From: an uncultured Eubacteriales bacterium
GTDB taxonomy: Bacteria > Bacillota > Clostridia > Christensenellales > Aristaeellaceae
Direction: 5' to 3'
Assembly (NCBI GenBank): GCA_902765735.1
Contig: CACXBB010000012.1
Coordinates: 1 to 58,720, forward strand
Length of the DNA: 58,720 nt
Part shown: positions 33,790-42,992 of the stretch, in pieces
Layout of the letters: each line of letters starts with the position of its first letter
How positions within the stretch are numbered: position 1 is the stretch's first letter
The notes under the pieces: model-generated
What the model saw: only the letters and a program-made list of their open reading frames with translations
The model's database searches: none
What the model was told of the DNA's origin: nothing
Program-made: the position numbers and the translations under genes

Positions 33790-35469
33790 ATGAAGCACCT
33801 GTTTGGAAAGTGGCTCGCGGCGCTGCTCATCGCGGCGCTGCTGCTGACCCCCGTGGCGATGATGGAGGAGGCCCCCGCGGGGGAACCCGTCGTCACCAAT
33901 GCGGTGAACGCCGACGAGACCCCCGCGGAGCCCGCCCAACCCGACGAGACCCCCGCGGAGCCCGAGGCCGAATCCGACGACACCGTGGAAGACGTAGAAG
34001 AACTGATCATCGCCGAAGCCTTTGAGGCCAGTGTTGAAGAAGCGTCCGACATGGAATTGGACGGGGAAGATGCCGATTTCACCGAAACGCTTGGAGAGGA
34101 AGTCAGCGTTGCGGAAAGCGACGCGCTCTATGCCGCCGGCGATATTGTACTGGACAACCAAAACTTCCCCGATCAGGTTTTACTGAATGCGCTCAAGGCG
34201 TTTGATGATGGGGATGATGTACTGTCCCTTGCGGAAAACCAGAATGTGACGACTCTCAATCTGGGCGGATCGACCTTCAGCGACCCGACGGGCTTGGATA
34301 AACTGGTTAATTTAAAAGAGCTCCATGTCAACGATTGTACGAGCTTAGTGAACCTGGATGTTACCGGATGCACAAATTTAGAGGTGCTGGGCTGTAGCGG
34401 TAACAAGAATTTGACCACGCTTAACGTCAGTACATGCACCAATTTGAAGAAATTGTGGATTCATTGGACCGGTTTGAATGCTCTGCCAGATCTGAGCAAG
34501 AACACGAAATTGGAAGATCTGCAGTGTGCTGAGCTGGGCCTGACTGCGCTGAATGTCAGCGCTTTTCCAAGTCTTAAGCGGCTGGGTTGCGGCGGTAATG
34601 GTCTGACCGAGTTGGATGTCAGCCCCTGCGCGAATCTGGAGCAATTGAATTGCTGGGGCAATGCCTTTTCTGAGCTTAATCTGTCGAAAAACAGGAAACT
34701 GGCAGAATTGTGGTGTGAAGGCAATCCCAATCTGAAAACGCTGGACATTTCAAATTGTGATGTTCTTAACACGGCTGTTGATCCTAATGCTCCGAAGGAT
34801 ATTGACAGCGATGGAGATGGTAAAACAGATTGGGTTGGTTACGGTCCTTATGTTGATGAATGGGGTGACGACTCGTGGCGCCTGACGTGCGATAAGGGCG
34901 TGACGATCATCACAAAGAAGGCCGAGGCCCCCGCGCCCGCTCCGGCGCCCGCTCCGGCGCCCGCCCCGGCTCCCGCCACTCCCGCGACGCCTGTCATCAC
35001 CGCCACGGCGAAGAACACCAAGACCGGCATCACCGCGGCCCCCGGCACGACCGCGCAGCTCGACCTCGGCGGCGCGGCGGGCAAGTCCTTCAAGTCCAGC
35101 AACAAGAAGGTCGCCACCGTGGACCAGAACGGCAACATCACCTTCAGGAAGGCCGGCAAGGTCAAGATCACCTTCAAGGTGGGCAAGAAGAAGAGGACGG
35201 TCACGATCAAGGTCACCGATCCGACGATCCCCACCAGCGTGACCGTCACCCCGGCGACCACCGACGTGAAGAAGGGCGATCAGGTCACCCTGACCCCCGT
35301 CATTCCCGAGGGAACCAACACCACCTTCAAGTGGAAGACCAGCAACAAGAAGGTCGCCACGGTCAAGAACGGCGTGGTCACCTTCAAGAAGAAGGGCAAG
35401 GTCACCATCACCTGCACCGCCAAGCGCGGCGGCAAGAAGACCAAGGTCAAGTTCAGCGTTGGCAAGTAA
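33790..35469 (+). CDS. Secreted leucine-rich-repeat protein with two BIG2-like domains
   Basis: A 559-residue protein with ggagg upstream. N-terminal hydrophobic signal (residues 5-22) and an acidic Pro-rich spacer. A bacterial LRR array covers about residues 120-340 with the repeating pattern NLxxLxCxxNxLxxLDVSxCxNL. A DSDGDG segment resembling dockerin or calcium-binding loops lies near 338. An Ala-Pro linker (377-398) is followed by two Ig-like BIG2-type domains, each with the word SNKKVATV. The LRR section uses noticeably more A/T-ending codons than the rest. Probably surface or extracellular binding; no anchor motif is seen. Confidence 0.85.
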   Translation: MKHLFGKWLAALLIAALLLTPVAMMEEAPAGEPVVTNAVNADETPAEPAQPDETPAEPEAESDDTVEDVEELIIAEAFEASVEEASDMELDGEDADFTETLGEEVSVAESDALYAAGDIVLDNQNFPDQVLLNALKAFDDGDDVLSLAENQNVTTLNLGGSTFSDPTGLDKLVNLKELHVNDCTSLVNLDVTGCTNLEVLGCSGNKNLTTLNVSTCTNLKKLWIHWTGLNALPDLSKNTKLEDLQCAELGLTALNVSAFPSLKRLGCGGNGLTELDVSPCANLEQLNCWGNAFSELNLSKNRKLAELWCEGNPNLKTLDISNCDVLNTAVDPNAPKDIDSDGDGKTDWVGYGPYVDEWGDDSWRLTCDKGVTIITKKAEAPAPAPAPAPAPAPAPATPATPVITATAKNTKTGITAAPGTTAQLDLGGAAGKSFKSSNKKVATVDQNGNITFRKAGKVKITFKVGKKKRTVTIKVTDPTIPTSVTVTPATTDVKKGDQVTLTPVIPEGTNTTFKWKTSNKKVATVKNGVVTFKKKGKVTITCTAKRGGKKTKVKFSVGK

Positions 35470-35485
35470 TACCGATGCACAACCC

Positions 35486-35524
35486 AATCCCCCGGACGCC
35501 GGATGCGCGTTCGGGGGATTTTTC
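35486..35524 (+). terminator. Terminator of the LRR gene
   Basis: Stem aatcccccgga / ttcgggggatt closing a GC-rich loop and followed by a T-run (ttttt). Confidence 0.88.
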
Positions 35525-35526
35525 GC

Positions 35527-35555
35527 TGGACAGGGGGGCGGGCAGTCATTATAAT
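35527..35555 (+). promoter_or_regulatory. Promoter of the zincin-aldo/keto reductase operon
   Basis: TGGACA at 35527-35532, 17 bp, TATAAT at 35550-35555. It starts three bases after the preceding terminator T-run. Confidence 0.82.
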
Positions 35556-35585
35556 AGAGGCAGAGGGAGACGGGAGGCGACGGCT

Positions 35586-36344
35586 GTGGACCGATCAAAA
35601 GGGAAGGGCGCGACGACGACGCGCCCGCGTGAGCTGCCGCTGCCGGAGAACTGCCGCGTGCGGCTGGTGGACCTGCCGGTGCAGGCGGGCGGGCTGATAT
35701 CCGTGGACGAGGAGGGGTTCGTCAACATCTACCTGAACGCCCGGCTGTCCCGGGACGCCCAGCGGGAGGCGCTGCAGCACGAGCTGCGGCACCACTACCG
35801 GGGGGACCTGTATTCTGACAGAGACATCCGCACGGTGGAGCGGGAGGCTGACGCGTCCGGGCTTACGTATATCGACGGCGCGCCGCTGGAGGGCCCGCCG
35901 ACGCTCTTCGACCCCGCCGCGCTCCGGCGCGTGGGCCGGGGGCTGTACCTGCCCACGGGGGAAAACCTCGCCCGGGCGGCGGCGCACGTGGCCAGGCTCC
36001 GCGAACTGCTGCTGGAGGCCTGCAGGATCTACGACGTGATGCAGACCCCGCCGCTTCTGCCCCTGGACAGGCTGACGGCGCCGGTCGGGGCGCTGGGGGC
36101 GGGGGACATCGCCTTCGTCGGCTGGCAGCGGCTGGACGCGCGCCGGGTGCCCGTTGTGCACCTGAGCCGGGAGGACCTCTACGGGGCCGTCTATTTCGGC
36201 GACGACGGCGCGCCCGACAACGCCATGATGGTCATGCTCCCCGGGGAGGCCCGCCTGACGGTGGATATCCGTCGGCGGCGCGGACGGCTTGAGGTGTGCG
36301 GGATCACGAGGGAAGTCGGCGGAAGAACCGAAAAAGTGTATTAG
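35586..36344 (+). CDS. Small zincin, ImmA/IrrE-like
   Basis: A 252-residue protein from GTG 35586 behind gggaggcg. The zinc motif is HELRHH (HExxH) in REALQHELRHHYRGD, and the probable third ligand is the Glu of VEREADASG about 20 residues on, a layout of ImmA/IrrE-type metallopeptidases. The N-terminal RELPLPENCRVRLVDLPVQAGGLI region fits the substrate-facing strand of that family. The remaining C-terminal half is unrecognised. Cytosolic. ImmA-type enzymes cleave repressors; no XRE repressor is adjacent, but one lies 2 kb upstream. Cotranscribed with the aldo/keto reductase (11-bp gap). Confidence 0.65.
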   Translation: MDRSKGKGATTTRPRELPLPENCRVRLVDLPVQAGGLISVDEEGFVNIYLNARLSRDAQREALQHELRHHYRGDLYSDRDIRTVEREADASGLTYIDGAPLEGPPTLFDPAALRRVGRGLYLPTGENLARAAAHVARLRELLLEACRIYDVMQTPPLLPLDRLTAPVGALGAGDIAFVGWQRLDARRVPVVHLSREDLYGAVYFGDDGAPDNAMMVMLPGEARLTVDIRRRRGRLEVCGITREVGGRTEKVY

Positions 36345-36355
36345 AGGTGACACCG

Positions 36356-37537
36356 ATGCAATACAGAACCAACCCCAAAAACGGTCAGCAGCTCTCGGCG
36401 CTGGGCTTCGGCTGCATGCGCTTCACCCGCAAGGGCGGCGGCATCGACCAGGAGAAGGCCAACCGGGAGCTCAACCGGGCGCTGGAGCTGGGCGTGAACT
36501 ACTTCGACACGGCCTACATCTACCCCGGCAGCGAGGAAGCGCTGGGCAATTTCATGCAGGCGTACCACTGCCGCGACCGGCTGAACATCGCCACGAAGCT
36601 GCCCCAGTACCGGGTGAAGAAGCGGGAGGATTTCGACACCTTCTTCGACGAGGAGCTGCGCAGGCTCAAAACCGACCACGTGGATTACTACCTGATGCAC
36701 ATGATGAACGACGCCAGGAGCTTCGAGCGCCTGTGCGAGCTGGGGTTGAAGGAATGGATCGCCGCGAAGAAAGCCTCAGGTGCGATCCGCAACGTGGGGT
36801 TTTCGTTCCACGGCGGCACGCTGCAGTTCAAGGCGCTCATCGACGCCTGGGACTGGGACTTCTGCCAGATCCAGTTCAACTACGTGGACGAGCACAGCCA
36901 GGCGGGCATCGACGGGCTAAACTACGCCCACGAAAAGGGCCTGCCGGTGATCATCATGGAGCCGCTGCGCGGCGGCAAGCTGGCGGGGCTCCTGCCGAAG
37001 GACGCGCTTCATGAGGTCGAAAGGACGCAGCCCCGGCGCTCCCCGGCGGAGTGGGGGCTTCGCTGGGTGTGGAACCATCCCCAGGTGACGGTGGTGCTCT
37101 CCGGCATGAACGACATCTCCCAGGTGGAGGAGAACTGCCGCGTGGCGTCCGAGAGCCTGCCCGGGCATCTGACCCCGGAGGAATTGACCCTCTACGACCG
37201 CGTGCGCGGGGCCATCGCCAAGGGCGTGCGGGTGGGCTGCACCGGCTGCGGCTACTGTCAGCCCTGCCCGAAGGGCGTGGACATCCCCATGTGCTTCTCG
37301 GCCTACAACACGAGCTTCTCCGACAGCCTGTTTAGCGGCATGCGGGAGTACATGATGTGCACCACCCTGAGAAAGGTGCGCTCCAACGCCGGGCTGTGCG
37401 TGAAGTGCGGTCGGTGCGAGCAGCACTGTCCCCAGCACATCCCCATCCGCGACATGCTGGACAAGGTCAAGCGCCGCATGGAAAACCCCGTCTACAAGGT
37501 GGCCGCCGCCTTCGCCCCCAGGTTTATGAAGTATTGA
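36356..37537 (+). CDS. Aldo/keto reductase with C-terminal [4Fe-4S] domain
   Basis: A 393-residue protein from ATG 36356 (agaggtga upstream). The TIM-barrel AKR part carries ALGFGCMRF, the catalytic Tyr region NYFDTAYIYPGSE, DYYLMHMM, and SGAIRNVGFSFHG. After about residue 290 the Fe-S extension has CTGCGYCQPCP and CVKCGRCEQHCP, giving up to two [4Fe-4S] clusters. Such fusions are common in anaerobes and are thought to couple NAD(P)H-type or ferredoxin-type reduction of an unknown carbonyl substrate. Cytosolic. Confidence 0.93.
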   Translation: MQYRTNPKNGQQLSALGFGCMRFTRKGGGIDQEKANRELNRALELGVNYFDTAYIYPGSEEALGNFMQAYHCRDRLNIATKLPQYRVKKREDFDTFFDEELRRLKTDHVDYYLMHMMNDARSFERLCELGLKEWIAAKKASGAIRNVGFSFHGGTLQFKALIDAWDWDFCQIQFNYVDEHSQAGIDGLNYAHEKGLPVIIMEPLRGGKLAGLLPKDALHEVERTQPRRSPAEWGLRWVWNHPQVTVVLSGMNDISQVEENCRVASESLPGHLTPEELTLYDRVRGAIAKGVRVGCTGCGYCQPCPKGVDIPMCFSAYNTSFSDSLFSGMREYMMCTTLRKVRSNAGLCVKCGRCEQHCPQHIPIRDMLDKVKRRMENPVYKVAAAFAPRFMKY

Positions 37538-37560
37538 CGGCATGAAATTTCCACGCCCAC

Positions 37561-37589
37561 TTGATTTTATACATTCCAACTGATATAAT
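37561..37589 (+). promoter_or_regulatory. Promoter of fba
   Basis: TTGATT at 37561-37566, 17 bp, TATAAT at 37584-37589; agaaggag follows as ribosome site. Confidence 0.85.
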
Positions 37590-37620
37590 GAAATCAACTT
37601 ATAGAGAAGGAGTGTTTTAT

Positions 37621-38604
37621 ATGGCTCTTGTTACTTCTACCGAGATGTTCAAGAAGGCTTACGACGGCGGCTACGCCATCGGCGCTTTCAACGTCAACAA
37701 CATGGAGATCATCCAGGGCATCACTGAGGCCGCCATCGAAAAGCGCGCGCCGCTGATCCTGCAGGTGTCCAAGGGCGCCCGCGCCTATGCCAAGCATGTC
37801 TATCTGATGCATCTGATCAAGGCCGCCATCGAGGATGCCGAGCAGACCGCCGGCTTCGATCTGCCCATCGTCGTCCATCTGGACCACGGCGACAGCTTCG
37901 AGCTGTGCAAGAGCTGCATTGACGGCGGCTTCACCTCCGTCATGATCGACAAGAGCGGCCTGCCCTTTGAGGAAAACATCAAGATCACCAAGCAGGTCGT
38001 CGATTATGCCCACGATCACGGCGTTGTCGTCGAGGCCGAGCTGGGCACCCTGGCCGGCGTTGAGGACGAGGTCAAAGTGTCCGCCGAGGATTCCTCCTAC
38101 ACCCGTCCCGAGGACGTGGAGGAGTTCGTGAAGTCCACCGGCTGCGACTCCCTGGCCATCGCCATCGGCACCTCCCACGGCGCTTACAAGTTCAAGGCCG
38201 AGCAGTGCACCCGCAATGAGAAGGGCATCCTGGTGCCCCCGCCGCTGCGCTTCGACATCCTGGAGGAGGTCTCCAAGCGTCTGCCCGGCTTCCCGATCGT
38301 GCTGCACGGCTCTTCCTCCGTGCCGCAGGAGTTCGTGAAGATCATCAACGCCTGTGGCGGCAAGATGCCCGACGCCGTCGGCATCCCCGAGGAGCAGCTC
38401 CGGCAGGCGGCCCGCGGCGCGGTCTGCAAGATCAACATCGACTCCGACCTGCGCCTGGCCATGACGGCCTGCATCCGCCAGCACTTCACCGAGCATCCGG
38501 ATCACTTCGATCCCCGCCAGTACCTCAAGCCCGCCCGCATCGCCATCAAGGAAATGGTCGAGCACAAGCTGGTGGACGTGCTGGGCTGCGACGGCAAGGC
38601 CTAA
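37621..38604 (+). CDS. fba: Class II fructose-1,6-bisphosphate aldolase
   Basis: A 327-residue protein from ATG 37621, 13 bp after a gaaggag ribosome site. Motifs: GAFNVNNMEIIQGI near the start, the zinc and catalytic region VVHLDHGDSFELCKSCIDGGFTSVMID, AELGTLAGVEDEV, IAIGTSHGAYKF and VLHGSSSVP. It splits fructose-1,6-bisphosphate into DHAP and glyceraldehyde-3-phosphate. Codons are strongly biased to highly expressed types (for example ggc, aag, atc), it has a near-consensus promoter, and it is single-gene. Central glycolysis in the cytosol. Confidence 0.97.
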   Translation: MALVTSTEMFKKAYDGGYAIGAFNVNNMEIIQGITEAAIEKRAPLILQVSKGARAYAKHVYLMHLIKAAIEDAEQTAGFDLPIVVHLDHGDSFELCKSCIDGGFTSVMIDKSGLPFEENIKITKQVVDYAHDHGVVVEAELGTLAGVEDEVKVSAEDSSYTRPEDVEEFVKSTGCDSLAIAIGTSHGAYKFKAEQCTRNEKGILVPPPLRFDILEEVSKRLPGFPIVLHGSSSVPQEFVKIINACGGKMPDAVGIPEEQLRQAARGAVCKINIDSDLRLAMTACIRQHFTEHPDHFDPRQYLKPARIAIKEMVEHKLVDVLGCDGKA

Positions 38605-38648
38605 ACCAACCAAAGCTGCGTCCAATCGCTGACGCGCGCCAACTGTTC

Positions 38649-38685
38649 GGACGTGTTGCGCCATCAATTCGTGCGCAGCACGTCC
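38649..38685 (+). terminator. Hairpin after fba
   Basis: Stem ggacgtgttgcgc / gcgcagcacgtcc around an AT-rich loop, one wobble, followed by gattctatat. Probable terminator although there is no long T-run. Confidence 0.6.
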
Positions 38686-38728
38686 GATTCTATATCACAG
38701 AGGTAACTGTTCAGTCCTGATGGGAAAT

Positions 38729-38945
38729 TGGAGTTTGTATGAGAGTGGAGAGTGGAGAGTGGAGAGTGGAGATATAGTTAGCCGCGCACATAGCATTGCG
38801 GGAATAACAATCAATGTTCCCGCGAATAGAGGTGCTTCGTGACAGGAAATCACGTCGCTTCGTTCTCAGGCATTCTTTATCTCCACTCTGCACTCTCCAC
38901 TCTCCACTCTCGGGCGTAGCCCGACAACTTCCCGTTTCTCGGGAC
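38729..38945. repeat. Dispersed repeat, copy B (long form)
   Basis: Same body as at 11891-12057, with the gagagtggagagtgg arrays on the left and an additional complementary cactctccactctcc array on the right (38880-38910). The hairpins cgggaataac...gttcccg and cgtgacaggaaatcacg are conserved, as is the end cttcccgtttctcggg. Fills the gap before the CotH gene. Confidence 0.88.
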
Positions 38946-38974
38946 GACTGAATCATTAATCACAAAGGATCATC

Positions 38975-41908
38975 ATGAGCAAGACGAAGAACGGCAGTAC
39001 AAACTGGAAGCCCATGACCCCGCGCATATCGCCGGGGGAGTGGCTGAAGGCGCTGGGCATCGCGGCGGCCATGGGGCTGCTGGCGTGCGCGGCGGTATTT
39101 GCGCTGCCCGACGAGCTCAACGACGGCTACGTGCTGCCGGTGGTGGTCAGCCGACTGATGACCTCCAATCCCGCCGCCTGTTACAGCGTGGACGGCGAGT
39201 ACTACGACTGGCTGGAGCTTCAGAACATCGGCGAGAAGCCCGTCAACCTGCGGGGCTGGAAGCTGACCGACGACAGCGACCTGCGGGACGCCTACGCGCT
39301 CAGGGCGGGCGTTCTGAACCCGGGGGAGAGCCGCCGGGTGTACTGCGCCGAGGCGCCGGAGGGCTACGCCGGGGACGAGGAGTTCACCGGCTTCGGCCTG
39401 TCCAACGACGGCGAGATGCTGATACTGGCCGACCCGCACCAGCACCTCTCGGTGCTGGAGGTGCCCGCCCTGGGCAAGAAGGACGTGTTCCTGCGGGACC
39501 CCGAGACGGGCCGCTATTCCGGCGTGCCGTTCTACACGGCGCTGGGCATGGAAACCGACTACGCCGCCGGCCTGACGCCCGCGTTCGACCCGCAGGGCCT
39601 GATGATCAACGAGGTCATGCCCGTCAACCGCGCCACGCTGGGCGATGAGGACGGGGACTTCTCCGACTGGATCGAGCTGTACAACGCTTCCCCCGAGCCC
39701 GTCGATCTGGCGGGCTGGGTGCTGTCCGACGACGACATCAACCGCAAGAAGTGGCCGTTCCCCTCCCGCACCATACAGCCCGGGGAGTACCTGGTGGTGT
39801 TCGCCTCCGGCAAGGACCGGAAGAACCCCTCGGGCAGGCTGCACACCAACTTCAAGCTGTCCTCTAAGGGCGAGGCCGTGCGGCTGTACAACCCCCAGGG
39901 GGACGCGGTGTCCTACGTGGAGTACGTAAGCGCCGTGGCGGACCAGTCGCTGTCCCGGGAGGCGGACGGCGGCGTCACCGCGCTGCTGGACCCGTCGCCC
40001 GGCTATCCCAACACCCCCGAGGGTGCCCGGAGCGCCACGACCGTCATGCTGACCAACAGCCGGGGGCTCTACATCAACGAGATCTGCGCCTCCGGCGAGG
40101 GTCCCGACTGGGTGGAGATCCACAACGCCGGGAAGTCGGCGGTGGACCTGTCCGGCATGGGCCTCTCCGACAACCCCGCCAAGCCCCGCAAGTGGCAGTT
40201 CCCCGAGGGCGCGCGGCTGAGGGCTAACGGCTACGCGGTGATCGCGCTGACCGGGGCGGAGGCTTCCGACGTGGTCTGGGAGGGCGAAAAGGCGGACAAG
40301 CCTCAGATCAAGGCGGACTACGAGGCCCCCTTCGCGCTCTCGGACGGCGAGATGGTGTGCCTGTCCACGTCCAAGGGCAAGCTGGTGGACCGGGTGAAGC
40401 TGTTCGATCAGCACAGGGACGTCAGCTACGGCCGGGCGGAGGGACATGCCGGCTACCGGTATTTCGCCGAGCTCACCCCCGGCAAGGCCAACGCCCCGAA
40501 GTCCTACGCCGGGGTGACCAGGGACATCGCCTTCTCCGTGCCCCCCGGGGTGGTGCGGGAAAAGCAGATCAGCCTGGCGCTCAGCTCCGACCCCGGCGCG
40601 AAGATCTACTACACCACCGACGGTTCCGAGCCCACCGCCGACTCCGCGCTGTACGCCGGCCCGCTTGAGCTCAGCTCCCACACCTTCATTAAAGCCGTGG
40701 CGGCGGCGGAGGACCACATCCCCACGCCGGTCACGACCGTGACCTACATATTCGGCCCCCACACCCTGCGGCTGGTGTCCATCATCGGCAAGGCGGGCCA
40801 GTTGAACGGCGATCGGGGCGTGCTCAACACCGGCACCAAGACCGAGTTCACCGTCTACGCGGAGATCTACGAGCCGGACGGCACCAAGCTGGTGGGCCAG
40901 AACTGCGAGTTTGAGCTGATCGGCCACCACAGCCGGGTCAACTACGCCCAGAAGTCCTTCAAGCTGAACGCCAAGCGGGCCACGGGGGACACCCGCTTCC
41001 GGGCGAAGCTGTTCTCCAACCGGGAGTACGACCGCTACAAGAACATCGTGTTGCGCGCCGGGGGCCAGGACGTGGAGCAGACCAAGATGCGCGACTCCAT
41101 ACTGACCGCCCTGGCGGCGGACACCACGGTGATGTACCAGGAGACGGAGCCCTGCGTGGTCTACATCAACGGCCAGTACTGGGGCCTGTACAACATGCGG
41201 GAGCGCATCGACAAATTCTCCATCGCCCAGTTCGAGGGCTGGAGCGATCCCGACGGCGTGCTCATCGGCGAGGGCACGGGGGAGAGCACCCCGGAGTACA
41301 CGAAGGTGATGCGGTGGGTGGAATCCCACAGCCTGTCCCGGGATGAGAACGTCGAAAAGCTGCGCGGCATGATGGACATCGAGAACTACCTCGATTACGT
41401 CATATTGCAGATGTACACCAACAACCAGGACATGAACAACGTGCGCTTCTACTGCTCGCCCAGGGAGGACCCCCGCTGGAAGTGGGCGTTCTTCGACCTG
41501 GACCTGAGCTTCCAGCTCGACCGCAACAACGTGGGCGACTGGTTCAGGGACACCGTGGGCACCATCACCACCCAGACCACCACGCCCTTCAGGCAGCTGA
41601 TGTCCAACCGGGACGTGCGGGATTACTTCCTCACCCGCTTCGGCCAGCTGCTGGCCACCACGCTGTCCAGTGAGAACGTGGAGGCGAAGATCATGGCGCG
41701 GGCGGAGCTGATCAAGTCCGAGATGACCCTCAACTGCAAGCGCTGGAACTGGAGAAAGGACGTCTGGAAGCGCTACGTCGAGGAGATCATCGGCTACGCC
41801 CGCAAGCGCCCCGCCTGGCTGATCCAGGACCTCTGCAAGACCTTCAAGCTCTCCAAAGCGGAGCGGGAGATGTACTTCGGCGACGCCATCGAAAAGCTGT
41901 CGGCGTGA
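38975..41908 (+). CDS. CotH-kinase surface protein with lamin-tail domains
   Basis: A 977-residue protein behind aaagga. Signal or anchor helix is residues 26-46. Three lamin-tail (LTD) modules follow, with words YYDWLELQNIGEKPVNLRGWKL (about 80), DWIELYNASPEPVDLAGW (about 230) and DWVEIHNAGKSAVDLSGMGL (about 380). A chitobiase-like domain is at 525-590 (KIYYTTDGSEPTADSALYAG). The CotH kinase domain covers about 590-977 with ELIGHHSRVNYAQKSFKL, INGQYWGLYNMRERID and the metal motif FFDLDLSF. CotH proteins are atypical extracellular protein kinases. Probably cell-surface or spore-surface. A single-gene unit. Confidence 0.9.
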   Translation: MSKTKNGSTNWKPMTPRISPGEWLKALGIAAAMGLLACAAVFALPDELNDGYVLPVVVSRLMTSNPAACYSVDGEYYDWLELQNIGEKPVNLRGWKLTDDSDLRDAYALRAGVLNPGESRRVYCAEAPEGYAGDEEFTGFGLSNDGEMLILADPHQHLSVLEVPALGKKDVFLRDPETGRYSGVPFYTALGMETDYAAGLTPAFDPQGLMINEVMPVNRATLGDEDGDFSDWIELYNASPEPVDLAGWVLSDDDINRKKWPFPSRTIQPGEYLVVFASGKDRKNPSGRLHTNFKLSSKGEAVRLYNPQGDAVSYVEYVSAVADQSLSREADGGVTALLDPSPGYPNTPEGARSATTVMLTNSRGLYINEICASGEGPDWVEIHNAGKSAVDLSGMGLSDNPAKPRKWQFPEGARLRANGYAVIALTGAEASDVVWEGEKADKPQIKADYEAPFALSDGEMVCLSTSKGKLVDRVKLFDQHRDVSYGRAEGHAGYRYFAELTPGKANAPKSYAGVTRDIAFSVPPGVVREKQISLALSSDPGAKIYYTTDGSEPTADSALYAGPLELSSHTFIKAVAAAEDHIPTPVTTVTYIFGPHTLRLVSIIGKAGQLNGDRGVLNTGTKTEFTVYAEIYEPDGTKLVGQNCEFELIGHHSRVNYAQKSFKLNAKRATGDTRFRAKLFSNREYDRYKNIVLRAGGQDVEQTKMRDSILTALAADTTVMYQETEPCVVYINGQYWGLYNMRERIDKFSIAQFEGWSDPDGVLIGEGTGESTPEYTKVMRWVESHSLSRDENVEKLRGMMDIENYLDYVILQMYTNNQDMNNVRFYCSPREDPRWKWAFFDLDLSFQLDRNNVGDWFRDTVGTITTQTTTPFRQLMSNRDVRDYFLTRFGQLLATTLSSENVEAKIMARAELIKSEMTLNCKRWNWRKDVWKRYVEEIIGYARKRPAWLIQDLCKTFKLSKAEREMYFGDAIEKLSA

Positions 41909-41910
41909 CG

Positions 41911-41940
41911 TTGCCATACATCGCGCGGATATGTTATAAT
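41911..41940 (+). promoter_or_regulatory. Promoter of the pfkB-PAP2-patB operon
   Basis: TTGCCA at 41911-41916, 18 bp, TATAAT at 41935-41940. Confidence 0.8.
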
Positions 41941-41978
41941 ACAGGCGACAATTTACGACAATGAACGGGGGGATATTC

Positions 41979-42992
41979 ATGCGCAGGGGCATTTGCGTCG
42001 CAGGCAATATGATCGTTGACATCACCTATCCCGTGGAGGGATGGCCCAGGCAGGGCGAGCTGGTGCACATCCACGACGGCATCGCCCGCTCCACCGGCGG
42101 CGCGGTGTGCAACGTGGTGGTGGACCTGGCGAAGCTGGACAGCGCGCTTCCGCTGTTCGCCATGGGGCGCATCGGCGACGACGCCGAGGGCGACCTGATC
42201 CTGCGGGAGCTGGGCGCGTATCCCAACATCAACCTGGACTGCGTGATCCGGGAGGGCATATCGGCCTTCTGCAACGTGATGGCCGACGTGAAGAACAAGC
42301 AGCGCACCTTCTTCACCTACATGGGCGCCAACGCCCGGTTCGCGGAGGCGGACATCGACTGGGACAAGGTGACGGCGCGGCTGTTCCACATCGGCTACAT
42401 ACTGCTGCTGGACGCGCTGGACCAGCCGGACGAGGTATACGGCAGCAAGATGGCGAAGCTGCTGCACGCGGCGCAGGCCCACGGCCTGAAGACCAGCATC
42501 GACGTGGTCAGCGAGGCGTCGGACCGCTTCAGGCGGCTGGTGCCCCCGGCGCTCAAGTACACCGACTACTGCGTCATCAACGAGTACGAAGCCGAGCAGA
42601 CCACCGGCGTGCGGCTCCGGGACGACGCCGGGGCGCTGATTTTCGAGAACCTGCCGGAGGCGCTTCACACCATGAAGCGCATGGGTGTGTCCACCTGGGC
42701 GGTGATCCACTGTCCTGAGGGCGGCTTCGGCCTGGATGAGAACGACCGCTTCGTCAGTCTCGGCAGCCTGATCCTGCCCGAGGGCTACATCAAGGGCTCC
42801 GTGGGCGCCGGCGACGCCTTCTGCGCCGGGGTGCTCTACGGCGCGGAGAAGGGCTGGACCCTCGACAAGGCCGTCGATCTGGGCATCGCCTCCGCGGCGG
42901 CGTCCCTGAGCGACCCCAGCGCCACCGCGGGCATGTGCTCCGCGGAGGAGGCGATGGCGATGTTTGAAAGGTATGACAGGAGGCAGGCATGA
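41979..42992 (+). CDS. PfkB-family carbohydrate kinase
   Basis: A 337-residue protein; ATG 41979 has gggggga 7 bp upstream and is preferred over the ATG at 41961. Motifs: GNMIVDITYP near the start, STGGAVCNVVVDLAKLD, FAMGRIGDDAEGD (PfkB box 1), and the C-terminal box GSVGAGDAFCAGVLYG with the catalytic Asp in GAGD. The substrate (ribose, fructose, nucleoside or other) cannot be read from the sequence. Last codons overlap the PAP2 gene by four bases. Confidence 0.9.
   Translation: MRRGICVAGNMIVDITYPVEGWPRQGELVHIHDGIARSTGGAVCNVVVDLAKLDSALPLFAMGRIGDDAEGDLILRELGAYPNINLDCVIREGISAFCNVMADVKNKQRTFFTYMGANARFAEADIDWDKVTARLFHIGYILLLDALDQPDEVYGSKMAKLLHAAQAHGLKTSIDVVSEASDRFRRLVPPALKYTDYCVINEYEAEQTTGVRLRDDAGALIFENLPEALHTMKRMGVSTWAVIHCPEGGFGLDENDRFVSLGSLILPEGYIKGSVGAGDAFCAGVLYGAEKGWTLDKAVDLGIASAAASLSDPSATAGMCSAEEAMAMFERYDRRQA

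Noticed and set aside
38960-42025. A 1021-codon open frame antisense to the CotH gene.
   Set aside because: No recognisable domain and Val/Gly/His-rich low-information composition, typical of the antisense frame of a GC-rich gene.
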